Shown here: piece after piece, positions 1-9,055 of the stretch | Position numbering within the stretch: position 1 is the stretch's first letter | Layout of the letters: every line of letters begins with the position of its first letter | Assembly: GCF_035712445.1 (NCBI RefSeq) | Contig: NZ_DASTAT010000099.1 | Location: forward strand, 18,395 to 82,394 | DNA: 64,000 bases | Direction of reading: 5' to 3' | Source: Oligoflexus sp. | Lineage (GTDB): Bacteria; Bdellovibrionota_B; Oligoflexia; Oligoflexales; Oligoflexaceae | Program-made: the position numbers and the translations under genes | The notes under the pieces: generated by a model | Told to the model about the DNA's origin: nothing | Databases searched by the model: none | Seen by the model: only the letters and a program-made list of their open reading frames with translations

Positions 1-298
1 AAATAGGAGCCCCTGGCAGCATATCGCCCATGGCCAGGACTAAAAGGGGCAGGGTCAGAATCGTCGCCATCCAGAAGCGTCGCGACATGGCTGTCAGTTC
101 AGATCTGTCTTCGGTATCGGGAAGCAAAGGTTCCAGCGCCATGCCGCAGATTGGACAATGACCCGGCGCATTCCTGCGAATCTCTGGATGCATGGGGCAG
201 GTCCATACCGTCGCGTTTCCACTGGCAGGCTTTTGAGCCGCAGCCACTTGCGGATAATGCTGGTGATGTTCCGTTTGCACTCCGCCAGGCACGGTCAT
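1..298 (-). CDS. copA: copper-translocating P1B-type ATPase, N-terminal fragment
   Basis: This is the first 99 codons of a gene that continues off the left edge of the window. The reading frame shows a heavy-metal-binding domain with a C-P-M-H-P motif at residues 34-38 and C-P-I-C-G-M at 48-53, followed at about residue 75 by the first hydrophobic segment of the pump. This N-terminal motif plus membrane layout is typical of copper/silver exporting P1B ATPases. The start ATG overlaps the stop codon of the upstream DUF305 gene (ATGA), so translation is probably coupled. The ATPase core (CPC motif, DKTGT) lies outside the window, so metal specificity cannot be read directly. The Cus-type efflux genes upstream support copper or silver. 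Confidence 0.85.
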   Translation of the reverse strand, partial: MTVPGGVQTEHHQHYPQVAAAQKPASGNATVWTCPMHPEIRRNAPGHCPICGMALEPLLPDTEDRSELTAMSRRFWMATILTLPLLVLAMGDMLPGAPI

Positions 299-648
299 CG
301 GGGTGATCCCGGGTTATTCCCGCCGCGCTCCTTCAGCCAGTTCGTCAGGATCTCGATTTCTTTTTTCTGCGCTTCAATGATCTTTTGCGCGAGGTCCACG
401 ATTTCAGGATCGGTTCCTTCTTTCAGATAAGCCTGGGCCATATCCACAGCGCTTTGGTGATGGGGGATCATCATTTTCACGAAGTCCTGATTCGCTTCAT
501 GACTCAACTGCATGCCATCCATTTTCTCACACATGGCTTTCATGGCCATCTGCATTTCCTGGCTTGCATGAGATCCCTCAGAGGGAACAGAAGCATAGGT
601 CAAGCCGGAAAACAGCAGTGCGAAACTGAAAGGTGCTAACATTTTCAT
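295..648 (-). CDS. DUF305 exported protein, likely copper-binding
   Basis: A 117-residue protein with a signal peptide (about residues 1-20) and a mature part rich in Met and His. It has the DUF305 signature with an M-I-P-H-H-Q-S-A segment near the middle. DUF305 proteins are ferritin-like helical periplasmic or secreted proteins often found beside copper-resistance genes. Their biochemical role is poorly defined, and metal binding is inferred from the His/Met pattern. I chose the ATG at 648 because AAAGGACG lies just before it and a signal peptide follows at once; an in-frame ATG 53 codons further upstream has no export signal. It sits 204 bases after the PepSY gene and overlaps the P-type ATPase gene by 4 bases, so it belongs to the copper operon. 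Confidence 0.85.
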   Translation of the reverse strand: MKMLAPFSFALLFSGLTYASVPSEGSHASQEMQMAMKAMCEKMDGMQLSHEANQDFVKMMIPHHQSAVDMAQAYLKEGTDPEIVDLAQKIIEAQKKEIEILTNWLKERGGNNPGSPR

Positions 649-852
649 AAGTCGTCCTTTATAATCTGTGAGTTCATCATCCACACAAACTATAAAACCC
701 TGCCGCCTGGATAGAATCTGTTTTTTCGCGAGTCCATTCGATCCCTCGCTGCCTGGCAGGCTGGACCATGCGTTGCAGCCTATCTGAAAAAAAAGGATGA
801 TTTTCACGCGAGTCGGACATACGTAAATGCCCCGGGGACTGTCCCAACCGGG

Positions 853-1554
853 CTACACGCGACGCGGAGGACGTCCAAAAAAGAAGATGAAATACCCGCT
901 GACAATGATGGTGAGAGCCGCAGTACTGAGGATGCGGATCCAGGGATTATTGAAGTCCTCCCGCTCTGCGAAGTCGAGGATATGAAGCATCCACAGAAAA
1001 TCGTACACGCGCCAGAACATATTGCGCCTGACGATGACCCGACCGGACCAGGGATCAGCATATAGATGCGTTCGGCGAAAATCATCAAAGACGATCTGAA
1101 AAACCGGCAGCGGACCTTTGTAATCCGCGGGCGCTGTGTCCAAAAAATTCACGGCCACGGGCTTGTCATTGGTATGAATCTGCTGCAGCGCAAGCTCTGC
1201 GATCTGACCTGAGCTCAGATAACGGGCGGGGGTTCCCGTCAAGGCATCAAAAACGTTTACGACACCTTCCGTGGATTCCAGGCGATAAAAAAATCCAGCC
1301 GGGGTGTGATCAAGGCGCAGGGTTTTGGCTTGAAAGTCAGTCGACAATGCCAGGCTCTGCGGGGCGACCACGCGATCCAAAGGCAGGGGGCTGGCCATCG
1401 GATCCGCTTTGCGGTCTTCATCCTTGACGACTTTGATCGGCATCCAGGCAAAATAAAGTCCGCTCGTGACCCAAATTAAAAGCTGAATGCCGAAGATGAC
1501 CGCCATCCCGCGATGAAACCTGCGAACCCTGACCCGCGCTGTCTTGGAAAACAT
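853..1554 (-). CDS. PepSY domain membrane protein
   Basis: A 233-residue protein with one hydrophobic helix near the N-terminus (about residues 18-37), an external domain of about 150 residues containing PepSY-like sequence, and a second helix at the C-terminus (about 205-228). This arrangement matches PepSY-associated TM proteins, which occur beside metal transport and reductase genes. What they do in copper export is not established. The gene starts 22 bases after the cusA-like stop, so it is almost certainly cotranscribed with the efflux genes. It is shorter than the four-helix PepSY_TM proteins of iron reduction systems. A role in folding or in modulating the pump is only a guess. Confidence 0.8.
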   Translation of the reverse strand: MFSKTARVRVRRFHRGMAVIFGIQLLIWVTSGLYFAWMPIKVVKDEDRKADPMASPLPLDRVVAPQSLALSTDFQAKTLRLDHTPAGFFYRLESTEGVVNVFDALTGTPARYLSSGQIAELALQQIHTNDKPVAVNFLDTAPADYKGPLPVFQIVFDDFRRTHLYADPWSGRVIVRRNMFWRVYDFLWMLHILDFAEREDFNNPWIRILSTAALTIIVSGYFIFFFGRPPRRV

Positions 1555-1576
1555 GAACCCGCCTTTGTGCGATGAA

Positions 1577-4500
1577 TTAGGACTGTGCCTTCTTCATAAC
1601 AAACTTCGACTTCCAAATGAAGTAGAGAACGGGATAAATCACCAGTTCCAGGGCAAAGCTCGTCACAAGGCCACCCACCATGGGCGCGGCGATACGCTTC
1701 ATGACGTCGCTGCCTGTTCCCATCGACCACATGATAGGAACGAGGCCCATAAAGGCCGCCATGACCGTCATCATCTTGGGCCGGATTCTTTTCACTGCTC
1801 CGTGCAAAATGGACTCGCGCAGGTCCTCGTCATTCCGCATGCGCCCGGCTTTCACGCGATCCTCATAAGCAAGGTCGAGATAGAGCAGCATAAAGACGCC
1901 CGTTTCCGCATCAAGGCCCATCAGAGCGATCATGCCGACCCAGACCGCGATCGAGATATTGTAATCCAGGGCATAAAGGAGCCAGACCGCGCCGATCAAG
2001 GAAAAGGGCACGGCGAGCATCACGATCCCCGTCTTGACCCATGACCGCGTGCTCATATAGAGCAGCATGGCGATCAAAAAAATCGTCAGAGGGACGACCA
2101 GTTTCAAACGCTCCTTAACCCGGATCATGTTTTCAAACTGCCCGCTCCAATTCAAGCTGTAGCCTTTGGGCAGCTGGACTTCACGAGCTATCAACGCCTT
2201 GGCCTCATGAACATAACCACCGACGTCGCGATCCTGGATATCGACATAGACATAGCCGGCGCGCATTCCATTTTCATTGCGAATCATGGCCGGGCCTTCC
2301 ACACGCCTGATTTCGGCCAGCTGCGCGAGCGGGATCGGCAGGCCCTGGGGCGTCGGCACCAGCACCCGCTTCAGGCTGTCCAGGTCTTCACGGAATTCAC
2401 GCGCATAGCGCACATTGATGGGGTAGCGCTCCAGCCCCTCGACCGTGGAGGCCACGTTTTCCCCACCCACAGCCGAGGCCACAATCATCTGGGCTTCTTC
2501 CATGGGAATTCCATAACGGGCCAGTTCATCGCGATTGAAAATGATGTCCACATAGTAACCGCCCGAGGTCCTTTCCGCATAAACTGTGCGGGTCCCAGGA
2601 ATCGGCCGGATTTTGGCTTCGATCTGCTCACTGATTTTTTGAATCACATGCACATCAGGACCGAGGACTTTGATGCCGACCGGCGTGCGGATCCCGGTGG
2701 AAAGCATATCAATGCGGTTTTTAATAGGCATCGTCCAGATGTTCGGAAAGCCGGCAAATTTCAGCCGCTCATCCATGGCCTGGCGCAGCTCATCAAACGT
2801 GCGGCGCTTTTGCTGGGGACCAGCGCCAGGCCATTCCTCGGTCGGTTTCAGAACGACGATCGTTTCCACCATGGAAAAGGGCGCGGCATCAGTCGAGGTT
2901 TCCGCCCGACCGGCCTTGCCATAAACGGTGGCCACCTCGGGAAAGGATTTGATGATGGCGTCCTGCCTCTGCAAAAGCCGTTTGGCTTCGCCTACCGACA
3001 TGCCCGGCAGTGTGGTCGGCATATAAAGATAGGAGCCTTCATTCAAAGGCGGCATGAATTCACTACCGAGCTTCAAATAAGCGGGAATCGTGATCAGCAT
3101 CAAAAGACCCGCTGCGGCGAGGGTCAGTTTCGTATGCTTCAGCACGAAATGAACAACCGGCTCATAGAGTCGGAAAAGAACCCGACTGATCGGATGCTTT
3201 TCCTCGGGATAGTAGGTTCCCACCGCCACGTGAGTCGCGGCCCGGGCCAGCCAGCGCGGTTGGAAACGAAAGGGTTCCATGCGGGAAAACATCATGCGAA
3301 GGGCGGGATCCAAAGTCAGAGCCAGGATCGCAGCCAGTGCCATGGTCATGGTTTTCGAAATGGCGAGCGGTTTGAAGAGCCGCCCTTCCTGATCGACCAG
3401 CGTGAACACGGGAAGAAAGGACACCGTGATGACGAGTAGGGAAAAGAATACGGATGGTCCCACTTCTTTTAAAGCATTCAGCCGGACCTCATGAAAGTCC
3501 CCCTGCCTTCCCTCAGCGATCCAGTGCTCCAGCTTTTTATAGGCGTTTTCCACCTCTACGATCGCGCCATCAACCAGAACGCCGATGGAAATCGCGATGC
3601 CCGAGAGCGACATGATATTGGTCGTGACGCCAAAGAAATAAAGAGGGATGAAGGCGAGAAGGATGGAAATGGGAATCGTCATGATCGGGACTATGGCGGA
3701 TGGAATATGCCAAAGGAAGAGAAGGATCACAAGGCTGACTATGATGATTTCAAGCGTGAGCTTATGCTTCAAGGAAACTATCGACCTTTCAATCAGATCG
3801 GAACGATCATAGATGGGAATAATCTTCACGCCCTCGGGTAGCGTGGGCTGAAGCTCATCCAGCTTCGCTTTCACAGCGTTGATCACATTCAACGCATTCT
3901 CGCCCTGACGCATGACGATGATGCCGCCAGGCGCATCACCCCACCCGTTCAGATCCGTGACGCCGCGCCTCATATCCGGCCCCAGCTCCACCCGTCCCAG
4001 GTGCTGGACCAAAACGGGCACACCCGTTTTCGGATCGGTCTTGACCACGGTTTTTTCAATATCGCTGAGGTTCTTCACATAACCCCGCCCCCGCACCATG
4101 TATTCAGTGCCAGCGAATTCCAGGACCCGGCCGCCGGTTTCGCTGTTGGATTGCTTGACGGCTTTGACCAGTTCGAGGAGCGAGACGTTATAGGCGGTCA
4201 GCTTGTTGGGATCGACATTGATCTGATACTGCTTGACAAAACCACCGACCGACGCGACTTCCGCCACACCGGGAAGACTCTGCAGATGAAATTTCAGCTG
4301 CCAGTCCTGCAGCGATCGCAGCTCGGCAAGATTGAGCTTTTTGCTTTCGTCGATCAAGGCATACTGATACACCCAGCCCACGCTTGTGGCGTCCGGCCCC
4401 ATCGAGGTTTGCACACCGTCCGGCAGATTCGGAGTCACCTTGCTCAGATATTCAAGCACCCGGCTCCTGGCCCAATAAAGATCGGTGCCGTCTTCAAAAA

Positions 4501-4783
4501 TCACATAGACATAGGAATAACCAAAGTCGGAAATACCGCGCACGGTTTTAACATGCGGCGTTCCCAAAAGCGCGGTAACGATGGGATAGGTGACCTGATC
4601 TTCGATGATATCCGGGGAACGATCCCATTTCGAATAGATGATGACCTGGGTATCGGAAAGGTCGGGAACGGCGTCCAAAGGCTGACGCTTGAGTGTCCAG
4701 AAGGAAATGGCCAGGGCGACTCCGGTGAGCACCAGAACGAAGAACTTATTGCGGGCACTGAATTCAATGATTCTTTCAATCAC
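1577..4783 (-). CDS. cusA: CusA-like heavy-metal RND efflux pump, inner-membrane subunit
   Basis: A 1068-residue RND transporter of the heavy-metal efflux class. It uses the proton gradient to drive Cu(I)/Ag(I) from the periplasm or cytoplasm out through a tripartite channel. Features are the N-terminal helix at residues 13-30, two large periplasmic loops, two six-helix bundles, and the family motif L-V-D-G-A-I-V-E-V-E-N in the fourth helix. Its length fits CusA/CzcA proteins (about 1040-1070). The start overlaps the cusB-like stop by 4 bases (ATGA), and PepSY follows 22 bases later. Methionine residues in the porter loops are frequent, in line with copper or silver rather than zinc or cobalt, but substrate choice is inferred mainly from the neighbours. 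Confidence 0.93.
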   Translation of the reverse strand: MIERIIEFSARNKFFVLVLTGVALAISFWTLKRQPLDAVPDLSDTQVIIYSKWDRSPDIIEDQVTYPIVTALLGTPHVKTVRGISDFGYSYVYVIFEDGTDLYWARSRVLEYLSKVTPNLPDGVQTSMGPDATSVGWVYQYALIDESKKLNLAELRSLQDWQLKFHLQSLPGVAEVASVGGFVKQYQINVDPNKLTAYNVSLLELVKAVKQSNSETGGRVLEFAGTEYMVRGRGYVKNLSDIEKTVVKTDPKTGVPVLVQHLGRVELGPDMRRGVTDLNGWGDAPGGIIVMRQGENALNVINAVKAKLDELQPTLPEGVKIIPIYDRSDLIERSIVSLKHKLTLEIIIVSLVILLFLWHIPSAIVPIMTIPISILLAFIPLYFFGVTTNIMSLSGIAISIGVLVDGAIVEVENAYKKLEHWIAEGRQGDFHEVRLNALKEVGPSVFFSLLVITVSFLPVFTLVDQEGRLFKPLAISKTMTMALAAILALTLDPALRMMFSRMEPFRFQPRWLARAATHVAVGTYYPEEKHPISRVLFRLYEPVVHFVLKHTKLTLAAAGLLMLITIPAYLKLGSEFMPPLNEGSYLYMPTTLPGMSVGEAKRLLQRQDAIIKSFPEVATVYGKAGRAETSTDAAPFSMVETIVVLKPTEEWPGAGPQQKRRTFDELRQAMDERLKFAGFPNIWTMPIKNRIDMLSTGIRTPVGIKVLGPDVHVIQKISEQIEAKIRPIPGTRTVYAERTSGGYYVDIIFNRDELARYGIPMEEAQMIVASAVGGENVASTVEGLERYPINVRYAREFREDLDSLKRVLVPTPQGLPIPLAQLAEIRRVEGPAMIRNENGMRAGYVYVDIQDRDVGGYVHEAKALIAREVQLPKGYSLNWSGQFENMIRVKERLKLVVPLTIFLIAMLLYMSTRSWVKTGIVMLAVPFSLIGAVWLLYALDYNISIAVWVGMIALMGLDAETGVFMLLYLDLAYEDRVKAGRMRNDEDLRESILHGAVKRIRPKMMTVMAAFMGLVPIMWSMGTGSDVMKRIAAPMVGGLVTSFALELVIYPVLYFIWKSKFVMKKAQS

Positions 4784-5922
4784 GGCTGATCTCCGTGCGG
4801 ATGCTCATGCGCCGCTTCTGGAGGTTTCTTTTCGCTCTCGGGAGGCGCTTCTCCTTTCTGCTGAATCACAGCCTGAAGGCGGGATTCTGAATCCAAAAGG
4901 AAGTTGGCCGCGGTGACCACGACCTCCCCTTCTTCAAGACCGTCCTTGACCTCGTAATAATCTTTCACCTTGGCTCCCAGCTGCACCGCGCGCGGATGGA
5001 AGCGTTCTCCGGCATCCTTCACAAACACATAGGCCTGATTATTGCTGAAGAGCACAGCCGTATCGGGAACAGCCAGCTGTTCACCAAGGCTCGTGAGTAT
5101 CCTGACGTTCAGATAGGTGTCGGGTCGCAGAAGGCCCTTGGGATCAGGCACCTCGGCCCTGACGCGAATGGTGCGCGTCGGGGCGTTCAGAACGGGACTG
5201 ATGCTGGAGATCGTTCCTCTGAAAACTTCGCCTGGAATGGACGGCGCTTCGGCTTCAATCTTCTGCCCCGGTTTCAGGCCTGTGACTTCATATTCGAAGA
5301 CCTCGGCATAGATCCAGACCTTGCCCTGCGGCAGGATCAGGTTGATGGCCTGCGAGCCTCCGCGCGCCAGCTGCCGGATCTGCTCATCAGTCAGCCCGAG
5401 AAGTTTAAGCCGCGTTTCCGAACTTTTCACCAAGGCCGAGGACTGCTCGACGAAGCCTTCATAGCTGCTATTTTTAAGCTGCTGCTTCGCAAGGAGGGCC
5501 TGGCGGTATTCTTCGATGGCCGCGAAAAGTTCGGGATCGTAGGCCACCCGTCCGGTCGCGCGAATGTCGCGGGACATCGGCTGACGGCTGACAGTCGCCG
5601 TGGTCACGCCGATGATCTGCTGATTGTCAGGGCTCAAAGGGAAGGAGGCTCGACCCTCGACGGTCGAACTGTTGGCATTGTCCTCGTCGCCCTCATAAAC
5701 GGGTATATAGTCCATGCCCATTTCATCTTTCGAAGGGACCTTCGAGGTGATGCTCGGCTGCATCGGATGCCGATAAAAGAGTATCTTCCTTTCCTTCGGA
5801 GCGGATGCTGTTTCTGTGGCAGCCGTCCCGTGCGTGCGCTGCGTCCACCAGTATAAAAACGCGGCATTCGCGACCAGAAGTCCAACGATGACCAAGACGA
5901 GCGCTTTCCAATTTCTATTCAT
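4780..5922 (-). CDS. cusB: CusB-like periplasmic adaptor (membrane fusion protein)
   Basis: A 380-residue adaptor that links the RND pump to the outer-membrane channel. It has an uncleaved N-terminal anchor (residues 8-26), then a CusB-type metal-binding stretch with Y-R-H-P-M and M-G-M-D-Y-I-P-V motifs at about residues 50-77. A barrel-sandwich/hairpin region and a beta-barrel domain follow, and the C-terminal tail is rich in His, Pro and Glu. In E. coli CusB this N-terminal Met motif hands Cu(I) to CusA. The gene overlaps the channel gene by 8 bases and the pump gene by 4, so the three are translated as one unit. The His-rich tail (H-E-H-P-H-G-D-Q-P) may add metal-binding capacity. Confidence 0.92.
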   Translation of the reverse strand: MNRNWKALVLVIVGLLVANAAFLYWWTQRTHGTAATETASAPKERKILFYRHPMQPSITSKVPSKDEMGMDYIPVYEGDEDNANSSTVEGRASFPLSPDNQQIIGVTTATVSRQPMSRDIRATGRVAYDPELFAAIEEYRQALLAKQQLKNSSYEGFVEQSSALVKSSETRLKLLGLTDEQIRQLARGGSQAINLILPQGKVWIYAEVFEYEVTGLKPGQKIEAEAPSIPGEVFRGTISSISPVLNAPTRTIRVRAEVPDPKGLLRPDTYLNVRILTSLGEQLAVPDTAVLFSNNQAYVFVKDAGERFHPRAVQLGAKVKDYYEVKDGLEEGEVVVTAANFLLDSESRLQAVIQQKGEAPPESEKKPPEAAHEHPHGDQP

Positions 5923-7222
5923 TGTTTTTGTCCACGCTTTGCCCCATCAGGGCTTCCAGTTGTGCGATCTGCAGCTGCCACGCGACCAGCGCCTCCTGAT
6001 AACCATATTCGGTATCCTGCTGCTTTTTCAAGGCTTCGAGCAGACTCGCATACGATTCCTTGCCGGTAAGGTAGGCCGACTGAGCGGCAGCGACAGCCTG
6101 CTGCGAAAGCTGGAGCAGTCCACTTTCGAAAAGTTCGATGCGCTGCTGGGATTCTTTCAGCTCAGCGACCAAGGCGCGGGCCTTATGAATCTGCATAAGA
6201 CGGGCATTATCGAAGGCGTGGGTGGAGCGATCCCGACTGGCGACCGCCTCGCGGATCTCTTCTGACTGCTTCGTCGCGCCCCAGAGTGGGAGCGAGATGC
6301 CGATGCGGGCTCCCAGCAAGTCCTGGCCGTTGGTCGACGTTTCCATGCCGGCTATCTTTTCGCGCATCGTGTAACTCGCCATCACTTCAAAATCCGGCAG
6401 GTAACTTTTTTTGGCGAGATGGAGCGAGGCATCACTGACTTTGACATCGGTCTGCAGGGCCTGCAGTTCGGCGTTCTGCGCCACCACCTTCCGGGCCACG
6501 GCTTCGTCGGTCCAATCTTTCAGATTGAAAGCTGTCCTGTGGAGGCGTGTGAGCGTCATCGAAGGCACGTGCTCGGCATGTCCTGAAATATGGGCGAGTT
6601 CAGCCTCCAGATCCTTCATCTCGCTGCTCAGGCGCAGCTGCTCATTCATCAGCTGGGCTTCTTCCACCTGCAGATTCAAAATGGAAGCCTGGGATACCTG
6701 ATTCAAGGCGTAGCGATCGCGACTGGTCTTCAAGGTCTGACGCAGAAAGGCCCTTTGGTTTTCCAATATCTTTTTTTTATGCGCCTTCAGAAAAAGTTCG
6801 TAGTAGATGCGCTTGATCGTCCAGCCAATATTCAGCTTCATCTGCTGGATGCGGTGTTCCAGAGTTTGACTTCGGAGGACCGCAATCTCGCGCTGCGCAT
6901 CTCGCTTTCCTGGGTAAGGCAATTTCTGCGAGAGGGAGACCTGCAGTCCTGACATTTCCAACTCGTTCAAGCGGAAGGAATCCGTGGGAACATTCATGAC
7001 TTCAAAGCCGAGCATAGGGTCATCCAGGCTTCCGGCCGGGCCGACCTGAGCGCGACTCATGGCGAATTCTGCCTCCAGCGCCTTGAGTTCGGGATTGGCC
7101 TCCAGCGCTTTCGCCATGATTCCTGCCAATTCTTCGTCCCGATCGCTTGTCGTTTTTGCACCCTGGCTTTCAGGGATCCATAAGCCCAGCCACAATAAAT
7201 TCAACATGATTAGTCGCTTCAT
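5915..7222 (-). CDS. cusC: TolC/CusC-like outer-membrane efflux channel
   Basis: A 435-residue outer-membrane factor with a signal peptide (about 1-21) and two repeated long helical regions. Both carry the L-x-x-A-L-x-x-N-P-E-L and S-Y-x-x-L-L-E-A-x-x style sequences of the OEP family. It forms the trimeric exit duct for the CusBA pump. I chose the ATG at 7222 because it has AAGGACG just upstream and is directly followed by the signal peptide; a start 25 codons further up would bury the signal. This is the first gene of the copper operon. The region before it holds a strong inverted repeat, a likely control site. Confidence 0.9.
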   Translation of the reverse strand: MKRLIMLNLLWLGLWIPESQGAKTTSDRDEELAGIMAKALEANPELKALEAEFAMSRAQVGPAGSLDDPMLGFEVMNVPTDSFRLNELEMSGLQVSLSQKLPYPGKRDAQREIAVLRSQTLEHRIQQMKLNIGWTIKRIYYELFLKAHKKKILENQRAFLRQTLKTSRDRYALNQVSQASILNLQVEEAQLMNEQLRLSSEMKDLEAELAHISGHAEHVPSMTLTRLHRTAFNLKDWTDEAVARKVVAQNAELQALQTDVKVSDASLHLAKKSYLPDFEVMASYTMREKIAGMETSTNGQDLLGARIGISLPLWGATKQSEEIREAVASRDRSTHAFDNARLMQIHKARALVAELKESQQRIELFESGLLQLSQQAVAAAQSAYLTGKESYASLLEALKKQQDTEYGYQEALVAWQLQIAQLEALMGQSVDKNNE

Positions 7223-7268
7223 AAAACGTCCTTCCTGCCAGCACCCAGCATACGCATCGCCTTCGAGA

Positions 7269-7300
7269 TTTGTGACAAGCCTTTTTTCCCTTATCACAAA
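7269..7300. promoter_or_regulatory. candidate operator of the copper efflux operon
   Basis: An inverted repeat of two 11-base arms, TTTGTGACAAG at 7269-7279 and CTTATCACAAA at 7290-7300, with one mismatch and a 10-base spacer. It lies 47 bases upstream of the first gene of the efflux operon and between it and the divergent GH6 gene. Centre-to-centre spacing is 21 bases, two helix turns. It does not match the CueR, CopY or CsoR consensus as I know them. Function as an operator is inferred from symmetry and position. Confidence 0.5.
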
Positions 7301-7465
7301 AAGCCTCGCAGCGTCATCGCTAGTTCATCTGCATCAACAACCCCGGTTTAGCTGCATGGCCAAAACATTGCTAGAACCGGGATGCAAAGCTTTCCTCCCG
7401 GAAAGTTTTGGAACGGATCCGGTTCCTGTTGGTTTTTTACTGTGGCACATACTGTGGAGTTCCCC

Positions 7466-8938
7466 GTGAAATCAAAGCTCTTTTTGCCCCCCCTCATTTT
7501 TTCGGCAGCTTTTTTGGTCAACTGTGGTTCCCAGACGGGTGTCCCGGCAGGCGACGCTGTGTCAAAGCTCGCGACAGTCGGCGTCGGCGATCCAGGCAAT
7601 CTTCCCGATGGAACCAAAATCGAATTCAAGACACTGAAGCTCAAGATCTCGGGAGTTCAGCCCACGAATTTCGAGAAAACTCTCACCTTCACCAATCAGG
7701 GGAGTGGCGCGTTCGAAGATCCGGCCACCAAACTTCCTTATGGAACCTATCGCTTCCTTCTGAGCTATCTGGATGTGCAGGATAAGGTTGTTGTGGAATC
7801 CTGCTCACCAGGAACGGACAAGTTCGGCAAACCCATTCCGGATGAAAAGTCCCGCGTTCACAAGGTCGAGTCAGCCCGATACAGTCCGAACGTCATGATT
7901 TGTTTCCCGGGCAAAGATGTGGCCGTACCTGGACTGCCTCCGTCCACGAACAAACCGACGGAACCTGACAGCGCAGACGTCGTGATTCGACCAACGATTC
8001 CCGACACCAGCAAACCCAGCACGAGTGGTTCTGCGTCAGCTGTCTTCGATAAGAATGCGCGATTTTACGTCGATCCTTATTCTTTGGCAGCCAACGATGC
8101 TGCCAACATGAAGAATGCGAATGATCCGAACTTCCCCCTCGTGGACTATATCGCGAAGCAAGGCTCTGCGGTCTGGCTCGGATCATGGTCGGGAAATGTC
8201 GGTGATGCTGTGCGGACAGTGGTGGATAAAGCCCAGCAGCAGGATGCCTATCCCGTGTTCGTCGCTTACATGATTCCCTATCGTGACTGCGGTTTGCACT
8301 CGGCAGGTGGTCTGGATGCAGCGAAGTATATTCCCTGGATCAATGACATTGCCAACGCTGTCGGCACCCGCAAAGCGATCGTGATCCTGGAACCCGACGC
8401 CGTTCCCGGCATGGTTCAGGTTGAAGGCGGCAAACCCTGTTTGAGCACAGAGCTCCGTGCGGAACGTGCGAACCTGATGAAAACCGCCATTGGCGTTCTG
8501 AAGAGCAAGCCCAACCTGAAGGTTTTCGTTGATGCCGGTCACTCGGCCTGGTTGAGCGCGGACGTCGTCTCGGGTCTCTTGAAAGAAGTCGGCATTGATA
8601 AAGCGGATGGTTTTTCTCTCAACACTTCGAACTACCAGTCCACGGCTGCTCAAATCAGCTACGGTCAATCCATTCGCTCGCAGGTCGGCAACAAGAGCTT
8701 TTTGATCGACACCAGTCGTAACGGAATTGATCCGGCTGGCAACACCGAATGGTGCAACCCGCGCAACCGCGCTTTGGGCAAGCTTCCTACTTTTGATACA
8801 GGCGTCGACGGCGTTGCAGCCTTCATCTGGGGCAAGCGCCCTGGCGAATCCGATGGTGCCTGTAACGGCGGTCCAGCCGCTGGCAACTGGTGGCGTGAAA
8901 TCGCCATCGAACTGGCGAAAAATGCTGGCGTAAAATAA
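7466..8938 (+). CDS. GH6 family cellulase-like lipoprotein
   Basis: A 490-residue exported beta-1,4-glucanase or cellobiohydrolase of glycoside hydrolase family 6. The GTG start at 7466 is preceded by GTGGAG and followed by a lipoprotein signal ending in L-V-N-C (Cys near residue 20), so the enzyme is probably anchored in the outer membrane. Residues about 20-190 form an unrecognised N-terminal domain. The catalytic domain (about 200-490) keeps the GH6 landmarks in order: Y-R-D-C, the catalytic I-L-E-P-D segment, V-D-A-G-H, N-x-S-N-Y, D-T-S-R-N-G, W-C-N-P and K-R-P-G-E-S-D-G. All expected acids are present, so it should be active. It is transcribed alone, with a terminator directly after it. 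Whether it cuts internally or from chain ends cannot be told. Confidence 0.92.
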   Translation: MKSKLFLPPLIFSAAFLVNCGSQTGVPAGDAVSKLATVGVGDPGNLPDGTKIEFKTLKLKISGVQPTNFEKTLTFTNQGSGAFEDPATKLPYGTYRFLLSYLDVQDKVVVESCSPGTDKFGKPIPDEKSRVHKVESARYSPNVMICFPGKDVAVPGLPPSTNKPTEPDSADVVIRPTIPDTSKPSTSGSASAVFDKNARFYVDPYSLAANDAANMKNANDPNFPLVDYIAKQGSAVWLGSWSGNVGDAVRTVVDKAQQQDAYPVFVAYMIPYRDCGLHSAGGLDAAKYIPWINDIANAVGTRKAIVILEPDAVPGMVQVEGGKPCLSTELRAERANLMKTAIGVLKSKPNLKVFVDAGHSAWLSADVVSGLLKEVGIDKADGFSLNTSNYQSTAAQISYGQSIRSQVGNKSFLIDTSRNGIDPAGNTEWCNPRNRALGKLPTFDTGVDGVAAFIWGKRPGESDGACNGGPAAGNWWREIAIELAKNAGVK

Positions 8939-8961
8939 GTCCTGACTCTGATTTGGCCAAG

Positions 8962-8991
8962 GCCCAACCCCCAGGGGTTGGGCTTTTCTTT
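8962..8991 (+). terminator. rho-independent terminator after the GH6 gene
   Basis: A perfect GCCCAACCCC/GGGGTTGGGC stem is followed by TTTTCTTTTTT. It ends transcription 24 bases after the cellulase-like gene. Confidence 0.9.
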
Positions 8992-9055
8992 TTTCGGCAG
9001 ATCTTGCCTATCCAGCCCTGGAGACTAAGTCCGAGAAGTGGTCGAGGGGTTATCA

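Noticed and set aside
2207-3439. 410-codon open frame on the plus strand
   Set aside because: It lies wholly antisense to the cusA-like gene, has no signal or known motif, and its His/Arg-rich composition is that of a mirror frame.
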